Positions 13,528 through 25,180 of a stretch of 64,000 nucleotides of DNA are shown here, one piece after another. The notes under the pieces are model-generated. The model saw only the letters and a program-made list of their open reading frames with translations. It made no database searches and was not told where the DNA came from. Made by a program: the position numbers and the translations under genes. The stretch comes from Pholis gunnellus. Its lineage: Eukaryota; Chordata; Actinopteri; Perciformes; Pholidae. The first letter of the stretch is position 1, and each line of letters begins with the position of its first letter. Location of the stretch: the NCBI GenBank assembly GCA_910591455.2, contig OU342806.1:6190275-6254274 (forward strand), written 5' to 3'.

Positions 13528-16500
13528 TTCATGTTTACTTGTGAACAAAAAAAAATGGAGTGACTAGTTAATCGGTCTAACAGTGGGCCTGCGCTCTGTC
13601 AGCTGACTGGAACTGAGAGACCCCTCTCTGTGTGTCTTCAGGGAAAAAGGCCTCTCTGCCGTTTTTTATCAGCGATATCATCATTTCATTCATATAAAAA
13701 TAAATGATGACTTTAGAAACGGAGACAGCCAGGCTGAGCGAGAGCGCGAGTAAATACCGCAGATATCCGATAGCGCCAGACTTCTTCAAAATGAAAAAAC
13801 GACTAGTCCCCTAGCACAAAAAAACATCAAATGTCACATTAATAATTTATAACTGCAATTAAATAAAAGCAAAGGTAATAGGAACAACGTTAAAAAACAA
13901 ATAAAACCTGAGAGGATGCGGTCAAACCTTAAACAGCTGGAAATGATTTGAATGTTGTTTCATAGGAACTATTGGCATAAAGCCGTGTTCTGCTGGTACT
14001 GTGTGCCTACCGTCTCCCCGTATTTAAAGAGCAATACACGACATTCTCAGCATTTATACAGCAGCAAACTATTTTCTACGTAAGGAAATAGTGGAGTAAT
14101 GTCTACGTGAGCAGAGAATGAAGTCACTCTCCCTCTGTGTGTGTTGTTATCAGAGCTTCTCTGCTTTTTGTTGACACAGCCGGGCCGACCTTGCGTGCTT
14201 TCAGTGCATGTGTGTGCATGCGAGCGCGCTCCACTGATTAGCTCAGGGCCACCGCTCTGCACTGCTCATACGTGGCGGTTACAACTGATTTAAATGCGTT
14301 TTTCAATGAAAATGAGGATAATGTGAAAACTATCATCCCCTCTAATATCGAAAAATTGCAATATCAGCCAAATGTACATGCTACACAAAAACACCTGCAG
14401 AACAACGGCCGTCTGACCTGCGGGAGGAATGTCAAACACTGATTAAGGAATGTCGCTTTCCTTTTTTACGGAAGAAGCAGAGTGTTGAAATTCCAAAAGC
14501 GCTGGGAACAGACACACAGCGCAATTCACATCACATTTGATGAAATATGAGCAGGTTCATGAACCAGCCTTGGTGTGTTTTCGTTGGGAATTTGGCTCGG
14601 GAGTGGCAATGCAATTATAAAGATAGCAGAGTCTTAATTACAAACTAGGCTAAGCTGTCAGAGAGTGGAAGGCATAGATCAAACAGGCCAGCGCCCTCCT
14701 TCACGCTGCAGCACTTTCCCCTTAATGACCTGACTGCACCACCGGTAGCAGAAGAGACTTACTTGTGTGGTAGCAACAGTTAGCCTACGTTGTCATTTTG
14801 AATCAACTGACCAAGCTTCCATTGGACTGAATAGACTTTCTCATGTAATAGAAACGTCTCGTCATCGTCCCGACGTCCCCCAGGAACAACAAATCAGTGG
14901 GCAGTAAAATGTGTTGGCTTCAATTCTATAACAACAGCAGAGTAAGTAACAAAACCCCCCGAAATGTCCTAAATAACATCTTGGAGGTGGAAATGTGTGT
15001 ATTGGTATTGTTCCCAGCGCTAGTGTACTTAGCCAGAGACAGAGCCGTCTTTTATTCCCCGTTCCGTGCCTGAGCGAAGCCTCATGGTCCTGTGGACGAG
15101 CTGGGGTTGATCTAAAAATCCTATTTCTGTCACATCCAATCCCCTCATGAGGCGCTTCTAACTGCTGTGTTTCACATTGCTGTTACAGTGTACATTGTAC
15201 CAGCGCGTGGATCTTACCTGCAGTACTCAGTGCCATTGCTGAAGGTCAGACACGTGGCGTTGTTGACACACGGCGCCTTGTCGTCCATACATTGCAGAGC
15301 TGCAAGAGACGAGGGAAAAAGTTAGAGAGAGGACGATCGAGAGGGGCCCTTCATCTGCTGAACACTTTGAATATTGGCAACATTTTAAGCGTGACAACTT
15401 AATACATATGTCAATTATTAATCAAACCATTCATTAACACAGGTTTACGTTATTTCAATGTCATTTTTAATGTTCCCAAATCTAGTCAGTTATCCACAAT
15501 GCGTAACGCCATTTCCATCATGTCTCGTTCTTGTCTTTTTGTGTCTAGACACAGACATACAGAGACACCATTATGATGATGATGCCCTCTTGTATGATGT
15601 GTTAAAAAAACAAATATTATTCATGTGTATGTAATAAATACCCTGTTGAGTTTGGCTGGTTGGCTCTGGCCTTGCATGCAGTGATTCATTCCCACTGCTC
15701 AAAACCAATTCAGGGTTTCCCCCGCCCCAGAATATTGGTAAGAGTCCCCCCTCCACACAGGCCACACGTCTCTCCTCCTTCTTACAGAGATACTGCAGAA
15801 GGTTCGCCACCTATCTAACAAAACTATGCAGAGCCAGCCTGAAATCAGCCTGTGGTCACAGGGCGGCCAGATGGGCAGGCCGACAGAAATCAGCCTCGAC
15901 CGACGACAACAAAGCCCGACTATCTCCTCGCCAGTGCAACACTTACAGCCAGACACATCAGCTATTGTGTGGCCCACCAGAAACACATGGCTCAGTAGTC
16001 TTCGGGCACACCATGCCGGTCCCAACGTGAAGTGTGGTGCTCTCAGTCCCAAATGAAGGAAGCCACTGTGTGTGAAGTGTTTGTCTGTGTGGGATTAATT
16101 AGGGACAACTGTAAAACTTGAGCACGGATTGTAAAAACATTGCCATATGATCCTTTTTGTTTCATTTATAGCCTCGCATGTCGACGAGTCCCCGCTCTGC
16201 TGAACGGGACTCTGTGTGCGAAGCCGAGGGTAGGTCAGCTGATTTCAAAGAAACGCCAACAATGTTCACAAAACAGTCATTGCATTACAGGAAGTGCACC
16301 GAGCGATGGTGTTACTTCCTGCGCCTAGATTAATCACAGTGTCACTCAAACTCGAGCCTTCGTGAAGACACTTGACTATTATTAACCCGTGTTTGTGGTG
16401 TTTGTCTGTGAGCTGGTACAGTAAGAGAGCGAGGGCAGAATATTGCCCTGGAGTCAGGCTGACAGGCATAGTCTATTAGACACGGGGATACCGTACATAA

Positions 16501-17704
16501 ACCACTGTGAAATTCATAATTCCAACAAGCACGCACACAGGCTCGGGCCTCTATGTGCACAACTGCACAGTCATCCACTGTAATAAAGTATGAGTTGATA
16601 TCAGGCTGCTGCTGCTGCAGCACAAGATACCACAGAAAACACGGTGCTATTTTGGGACTATTTCTCTACTGAGCAGATGTGCTGTGTGCACAAGTCAACA
16701 CACCAAAAAATCATGCACACATAATATCAACACGCAGACAGCAGAAGATCCACTCAAATGCGGTTAAGACCTGTGATACTGTGGAACTTTCACTTTTGAT
16801 TTTGATCACGTTTAAGCCAAAAATCATATTCAAGATCTTGTTTATTCTGCTTTTGAATAAATCACAAAAAAAGGGGCATCAAATATGATTGCAGTAAATC
16901 TGGGCGTCACGCCAAAAGATATGCCATGATACCAGCATTCTAGCAAGAAACAGACAACAGCAAAATCAGCAACAAAAAAGAAAAGAGTGATGCTGAGGGG
17001 GAGGAGGAAGTGCTGAGAAGACCGATGCATAAGGCAGAGGGAGAGGAATAATGGAAGACAGCACAGACCGGAAAAAGATACTCTCATCCCACGACCGGTT
17101 AGACGAGCTTCCCATGCACGCTGTCGTCACGCCGGACACAATGATCCTACCAGATTTGGGACTGTCTGCTATTGTGCAGTTGCAACACACACACACTGTA
17201 TATACGGGTCACAAATTCTCCGACTGTAACTTTTGGGAAAAGGTTTCAGCCGTCCGTCTCTCTCTCTCTAAAGTCAAAACAAGCTAAATGATTCACACAC
17301 ATTCGCTGACTGGTGCGCTGTGATCCAGGCTCATATCAAGCGCATTGCGTCCTCTCTACCTGGCTGTTCTCACACTTCACTATCAACAAACCACGGACAA
17401 GAACATTTCCCAGGAATGAGAGCCTTGATAAGGCCCAATCGACAAAGTCAACAGTGAAACTACGGGCAGATGGCGTGAGCTGAGAAAAAACACACGGATA
17501 CCTGACCCAAAGATAACTATTCTTCAGATCATTCCTGATCAAATGCCCACTTTGCTTTTCTCACTCACTACCACCGCATCTTCCTGCTTGTTGTGTTTGT
17601 TTATGTGTGTGTCAAGGTGATAGGGGGGGGTTAAGTGGGGAACAAAAGCAGAACAAAGGCAAGAGATTTACAATGTCTGAAGTCTGGTGGGACTGGGAGG
17701 AGAG

Positions 17705-17758
<54 letters not shown>

Positions 17759-20700
17759 CCTGCTGGTGGAAGCTGTATCTGTAAAGATGCCATTGTGCAC
17801 AGTGTGAAAAATGAGAGTCTTTAAACACAGATGTCCAACGTAAACAGTATTTATATACTGTAGCCCTTTTTCAAAAGATAGCTACAAAGTGATCCTGAGC
17901 CAACGAACAAGAGAAACATAAAAATATATATACGGTGAATACTAACAAGAAGGAGAACCTCTGCAGTGAGTTTCAGTGTGTAGATGTATGTGGCAATGGA
18001 AAACTGTTCAACGTGGGGCTGCGTGGAAAATCAGAGAGGTTATCCAAGTTGTAGCAGATCCAGATTCAGATTCATGTTTTATCGCCTTCTATGGAGGACA
18101 TTTTATGTTACGGTACAGTGTGGCCAGGCTGTTAAAGGCGGTAATGGCTGAGGTTACTTTTTTTTGCTGAGTAGATGTCTGTATCTATGGCGTGATGGAG
18201 AGGAGGGTGAAGTGTGATTAGAGGGGATGTCGGGGGGTCGTGTGTGTAGCGATATGTTTCCATTCACCCGTTTTTTAGGAACATTTCTTCAAAAGCTTAA
18301 CAAAAGCAGAAAGCCCCAAAGCACAAAATAGCAGGTGTGTAACCACAGAGTCCCCAGTTTGATTCCAGATGAGGGGGCCCTCGTTGTACGTCAGCCCACT
18401 CGCTGTCATCACACTGGCAGACAATGGCCCCTGCAGGCTACACCAGGATCATAGGAGACGTCTTCAAAAAGGAAAGATGCCATCTTTATGCCGATGTCAC
18501 GCTACACACGACTCTACTGCATGTGTTGCGGTTAGTGGTGTAGCGGATTAATTACACAGTTTAACGTTAACCATCACAGTGTGAGATAAAGTTTTACTGA
18601 CGATCGTTTTCCGCCAATATTCAGTGAAATATGCGATCAGGAAATCTGCATTCATGCTTTTCTAGGAGAACACAACTGCTCTGTTCTGTTACATCGTGAT
18701 GCGTTCAGGCTCAGTGAAAATGAGTATTGGGCGAAGATAAATTATAACTCATGATGGGTTCCCATGTAATCTCGTAAAATGTAGTTTTGGTGAGAAACTT
18801 GAATAAATCCAGTTTGTAGGAAATGTTTTCACAACATAAATGGATATTAGAGATGAATTATGACCTGTTCAAAATACGTCTAAGCAGATTATAATACATC
18901 AGTAAAACTACTGATGACAAGATTTGTTTTAATCCATAAAAATACAATCTTTTATTTCCTTATTATTTGAATTGTGTGTTTTTATGAGGAAAAAAATATA
19001 TATATAGGTGACTATAAAAAAAAAATAGTCTGGAGCCTTGTCGACCAGCTGCTATAATCAAACAACAATATGGATCAGCAATGATCGCCAACTAGTATCG
19101 GTGATTTTTTTCTTTTGTGCCGATCCGAACCGTGACTTTTATGATCCGTTGCCGCACTAGTTACGGTTGCAACACGGTCCAAAGTTGTTGTTGTGCCTAA
19201 AGCGCTGGATGTTTGCATGAATAAACCAAACAGGTAGCCCAGTGACCGATCTACACAGGGAGACAGGGTATTATGTGCGACATCATCAACACGCATGACA
19301 ACACCTGTTTCCCTTCTCACATGTTTTGGTGACTCAGTTTGGAGACCTCATCGTGGACTCGTGGACCCCCCCCCCCCCCCCCCCCAGTCAGTCAGTCATG
19401 CAGTGTGAAAACCACAAGGACTGAAAGAGTCCCGATTACAACACAGCAGGTTGTGGAGTGTGAACAGTTCAGCGATCTGACCACTTTGAAAGTCGTGTAG
19501 TGTGAACTTGGCCATGATAAGCTTTGTTACAAACCAAATGAAAATGTGACACAGAAAGACAACAGTGGCTCGTTCGTCTTGGCACTCCAGATGTTCAAAG
19601 ATATGAGTTATAGCAGTTAGCACAGCTTTCGGACAATATAAAACTTGGCCTTGTATCAGTAAAGCAATCCGCCAACGTTCACCTGACATGACCTACTCCA
19701 GCCCCAGGCTTTAACATTACAAACGACACTTTCTAGTTTTACAGAGTTTATCGTACATGAAGAAAAGGCGCCCTGTGTCACTGCTGGCTCGCATCAACAT
19801 CACGGTTGTAACTGAGGACGACACTGTCAGACAACGTATCCTACGCAATTTGGTGTTTCCCTTTCTCTTCCTCTAGCGCCACCAACTGGTTGACATTTTG
19901 GGGTTTTATTTAAACATTTTGCTATTTGATGCTGTGAAATTTGGAACAGACATTTGTGGCCGATGACGAAACTGGGATCTATAAACTATAACTATTATTA
20001 GGTCCAAATCCGCCCAATTTGCCCAATACTTAAAATTCTTTGTGTTTTTTAAGAACGTCATTTTTGGCCAATTTTGACAGGCTTAATTCTAACACGACAA
20101 ACTATGACGGTAACATTTGACCTGCTAAACATCAACATGCTAACATTATTATTGTGACCATGTTAGCATGCTGAAGGTAGCATCTTGCTCAAAGCACTGC
20201 TGCTTCTAAGCGCAGCCTCACAGAGCCGTTAGCGAGGCTGTAGACTCTTTGGTCTTGTTTTATAATTACTTAAACAACTCTTGTGCATAATCATTGTTTT
20301 CCTCTTCATTTAACTTTTCACTTTCTATTACTAGAAGCATTTATTGAGCTGTCCCCACTGCAAAAAGGGCTGCGGTTTCTATAAACTGCAGTGAACGGCA
20401 GCAACCACAACTACTTTTGGATACAATAAGTTTAAACCATTCTCCTCTTTTTTTAAACACTATTTTTCTGTGAGAATCTCTTCAAACTGAAAACACCGAG
20501 CTGGTAGTGTGAATAAAGAGAAGGCAGAAATCACAGCCCTTAACGGCCTAGATAGAAGAAAAAGGCAGCGAGAGAGAGTCAGGTCGTTGTGCTCAGCTGG
20601 CATTACGCCGGATCCTCCCTCAGCACTCGCCACTGCTTTGTCACCGACACCACAGCGTGTCCCTGGAGAGGTCGGGCCATGTCATGAGAAGAAAAAAAGC

Positions 20701-23700
20701 CTGCGGTAGATAGAGGAGGGGTGATGGAGGGAGAGGAATAGACGGGCTTTAGAGCTAATAGCTGAGGATTGAGATGGGGAAGTAATTACGAGCGCACAGA
20801 CAAAGACTACACACGAATGGGTGTTCCTGAGCTCCTGGCACACATCCACACAGCGGAGGGCAGGAAGTTGTTCGCGCCGAGTGAGGAAGTAACCCCATTT
20901 CCTGGAATTGCTGCACAAGCCTCTATATCCAGCAGGCCAAGCGGTCGTTGTGGCAACTTGCAATAAAATACCCCGTAGCTCAGCGTGGAGGGAGGGAGAT
21001 GATGCTCAAACCAAACACTGTTACCCTGAGGGGAGCTTTACTGGCCCACACAAACAGCAGACCAACCAACCAACCAACATGGGGTTTTTAAGGCTTTTAG
21101 TCTCGCGGGTCAGCTTCGGTGAAGAAGACGGTAGAATACTGTAAGAAACAGATCCGTGTCACCACACACAGCAAAGGTGTGCGATTACAAAAACTGTCTC
21201 AAGTTAATCCCTAAGATCTTTATCAGGGCAAATCAAGACATTTATTAAATGTAACAGTATCCGCATTAAACCTGATCCATTTCCGATCCTTTGTTCAATG
21301 TAACCCACTGCAATCTGGGTAAATCAACTGTCAAAAACAGGGTAATTGTAGGGTAGGGTGATTTTTAAACTAAACGGCGTTACAATAGAAAACTCCCTTG
21401 GGGAATAACTACTCAGTGCGCAGGTTGTGTGTGGAACGTGGGAGACGGTTTCCAGAGAGCCCTTTCTGCCAGAAATCTCAGCAAACATGCTTAGTTAGAA
21501 AGAAATATCATGATTTGGGTTCAAATGAACCCTTTCTGGCAGAAAGCCCTGAAGGCAATTTCCTCCCATGTGTGCGTAACATTAGCTGTGGACTTAGAAG
21601 AGCATTGTGTGACCGGTTTAGGCTTTTTGTCTGGTTTTTAAATGCAATAACTCCTCAGGACACAAGCCAAATGTTCCGTGTCTTGCTTGCCACCTGCCGA
21701 TTAAAGTGAAACGGGTTAGCCCCGAAAGTCTGGAAAAAACTTCAGCCCATGCTCACTTTAAGTGGACTGACCTTTAAAGTTGGACCAGCTATTCTCCTTT
21801 TAGAAACAGAAATTCAAAAGCTTAATAGATACAAGGCTGAGCCCGTAGTCTCAGCTGATGAAAGTGAAATTAAGTTGGAGGGCAAAAAAATCCTCACTGG
21901 GACAGCCCCAGTAATTACCCTCCCAACCTCTCAAATGAGACGAGACGGTCGCCCTGCTGTTGTAATCACTGGGAAAAGTTGGGAGAGTCTCATCTAAAAG
22001 TGCAGGCCTGCTGGCTCGGTGTGTGTGTGTGTGCGCGTGTGTGTGTGTGTGTGTGTAGAAAGAGACAGACAGACAGAAACAGGGAGAGCAGACCAGACGA
22101 GGCCAATGTAGGGACTTTCCCTTTGCTCAGTCAAAAACTTTTTTTTATAATAACGAAAACACTTAGGCTTATTGTGCAGACATGTTCAGTTACGTCACAT
22201 TGTTTTACATTGTTGTGATATTATGGATTCAGAAGCACATAGTACAAAGTCAAACTCCCCTTCATGCTACGAAGTCAAACGTTTGTTTTCAGAGTGTATT
22301 TCAGATCTCAGGCTGTGACAGATTCCGGTAAAATATTATTTGTTAGAATTAATTTAGGTATCAGAATTGAACCACCAGTATCCGTGACAGTATAATGTCA
22401 GCGGGGAAAAACTATATCTCAATATGAGATGCATGGTTGTTTAACTATTGGTTTAGCAAACATAAAGTCCTCTCTCTCACCTCTCCCCTCATGTTTCTTT
22501 CTTCTGACTTCTTCTATGAATTACAACTGGTTCCTACAGAGGACTAAACTAATACTGCGAGCCATTACAAAGTGTTTCCGTCTCCTAGCTGATGTGCCCT
22601 GCCTGCCTGTCTCCAGGATTACGGGCCTGCGTTGGCCGAGGAATGCGGGCCGCAGTAATTCCCTGTTAATTTGTTAACCTGTTCAACAGTGCAGACACAA
22701 CGCTCTGTAATCCCCTCGACCTTCACAGTCACAAACACCACCTCCTACAGAAACAGCGCACCGAACTTCATTCACATTTTGAGCGGTATTTATTTAATGC
22801 GGGAGGATCAAAGCCACTAAGAGCAAAACTGGTCAAGCAGGCGCTGCCGCCGTATTAGCACTGCGAACCAAAATGGTGACACAGGCCACTGACTGTGACT
22901 TCCAACTTGTCCGATATGCATTTCAACTTCAAGACCGTAAGCAGTCGGTCTTGAAGTTGAAGTCTATTCTGAGCCATGTGTAGAAATACAGACACGCATG
23001 CATCTGGAGCACAGCACCACAGACGTTCATGCACTGACTCATTCAGTTCGACACATTATTTACTACTTACTCCCACTGCAACCAACAAGTACGGGACCGA
23101 AGACACATGTGGAGGCCTGGCTTTTTTAACTACACTACTAATCAAAAGGGTGGAGAAGACGGAACTGACTAGCCTATAACCTGAAAATCGAGCACAGAAG
23201 CTTATAGCAAAAAATGCTCGTAGTGAGACTACAGGCATGCTGAGAGATGAGAACGAAGCCACCGGGAAAGCTTAAGAGGGTGTCACGGAGAAGACGTCCT
23301 AAGCCACATTAATAAAACAGCCACAAGGCAGTGGGAAGAGCTGGTGGTCAGTAAATAACGCGGCACCGTGGGCCACTCAATAAATATCTTTGTCTTCCTA
23401 GCACACGGCGAAACAGAGGGCGAAGCATGGCAAAGATAAATCACATTTCACACCAGGCTCCAGCTCGGGACAGATGCAAGTAAACCATGGGCGGCACAAT
23501 TGACGGCCTTTGTCGGTTCATATCCACAATGCAGCACATACACACACACACACACACACACGCAAATAGAGCACACTCGTGTCAGCTGTCTGCTGTTTGC
23601 ACCGGGCAAATATGTGCAACGATCCCGCATGCCCACGCAACAGGGGCAACGCTATGTCATGTGCCACCAAGATGGCACCTACGCTTCCTCAAGATCAGAT

Positions 23701-25107
23701 GTACGGTCCACGAGAACACTGTGTAGCACAGTATTAGCAAGCGTCTTTCTGCATCACCACAGAGGGGCTCCATTGGCCTCTACAGGCCCAGAATTATGAT
23801 TGAACAGCAAATGAGCATCTATTCTTTTTTTGAGGAGGAAGACTTTAGCAACGTGTTCATCTCAATTAGCAAAGCAAACCAATAAACCTCAATGGCAAAT
23901 GCCGATGCAGCCTCTGGTGTGCTGTGACTGGTAGTTCAACAATGTGTCACAGATCACCTTATCCAGTCAGAGCTTAGTAACTCTGAGCAAAAGGACAATA
24001 AAAGACCAATTTCCACTGTCACAGGAACAACATGCTTTAGCAGATCCTGAGCAGCAAGAAATGTAACAACTGGCCGGCTTTTATTGTGAAAAAACGAGAG
24101 GAAGTGCAGCTGTATTTGTCACTGGGGTTAGCAACAGATGGCCAACTCTTCACACAATGGTTTTGTTGGCGAACCATTTTTAATATTGAAAAACAAAAGA
24201 ACAGTGAACTGGTAAATTAAAAAAGCTGCAGACTACAGGTGCTTATTGCAGAATGGGTAAACCTCAAACCACCTCCATGTCATCAAGGTAAACAACACCT
24301 TATTCCATGCCATCCTGTCATAATAAACCACTAGCGCCTCGCACGCACCACAAGCTGTGATCACAGTTCCTCATACGGCGCAGTGTTACAACTATTTGGA
24401 TGTTCAGCTTTAAGATTTGTTTACAGTCACGCGAGGCACCGTGGCAGCCGGGCCTCCACAGATGGCGCGGGCCTCGTCAGGTGGCGCGCCGACTACAAAC
24501 GCTCAAAAAAAGGCGTCTATGCTCATGCGCTGGTCGTCGCAGTATTCTCCAAGACGCCAGAGTCTGTGCAAACAAAATACACTGTGAAGAAGCAAGGAGT
24601 CAACTAATGTTACCGGCAAAACGTCATAAACTAAACAAGGAGGGAGTTGTAAATAACTGTTGACTCATACCACATACTCATGGACATACTTTATCACCTG
24701 TAGCCTACATAATCCCTGTGTAGAAAGAAGTCAATAATTAAAATGAAACAAAGGTCGAATGTCCTGTAAAAAACTAAATTGATTTGGCTTGCAAAATATT
24801 TACTCAAGCGTAGATTGTTCAGACTTCCTGTTTCTAAAGCGTTTAGAAACCAATTAGTCGACATGTTAGCAATGCTTTCATTATTAAACTATTGAGTGAA
24901 AGCCCTGTCTGAAAAATTAAGAGGTGCACTTCAAACCGACGCAACAACTCGGTTAGCCTTCGCGCTCAACACGAAAGTCGTTAAGACGTCATTTTCTGGG
25001 GCGCTCACCTTGCGCCGGCGTCACAACGGCATCCATAAACCAAGCAATAGTGGAACAAAGGATAAATGAAGATGGAGAGGGAAAGGAAAAGAAAATCATG
25101 GTGCACA

Positions 25108-25180
<73 letters not shown>

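Larger units (their letters stand above)
4739..15217 (-). other. notch2: notch2 intron 2 (10.5 kb)
   Basis: No coding exon is recognisable on either strand. It holds microsatellites at 4743-4811, 5271-5317 (CA), 7619-7669 (GA), 8700-8739 (CTC), 8898-8955 (GT), 9513-9540 (TGC), 12954-12999 (CA) and 13491-13525 (GT). Poly-G runs lie at 8508-8520, 11492-11506 and 11952-11968. Pyrimidine-rich stretches lie at 8210-8460 and 8550-8740. A dispersed repeat lies at about 14041-14275. The rest shows nothing I can name. Confidence 0.8.
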
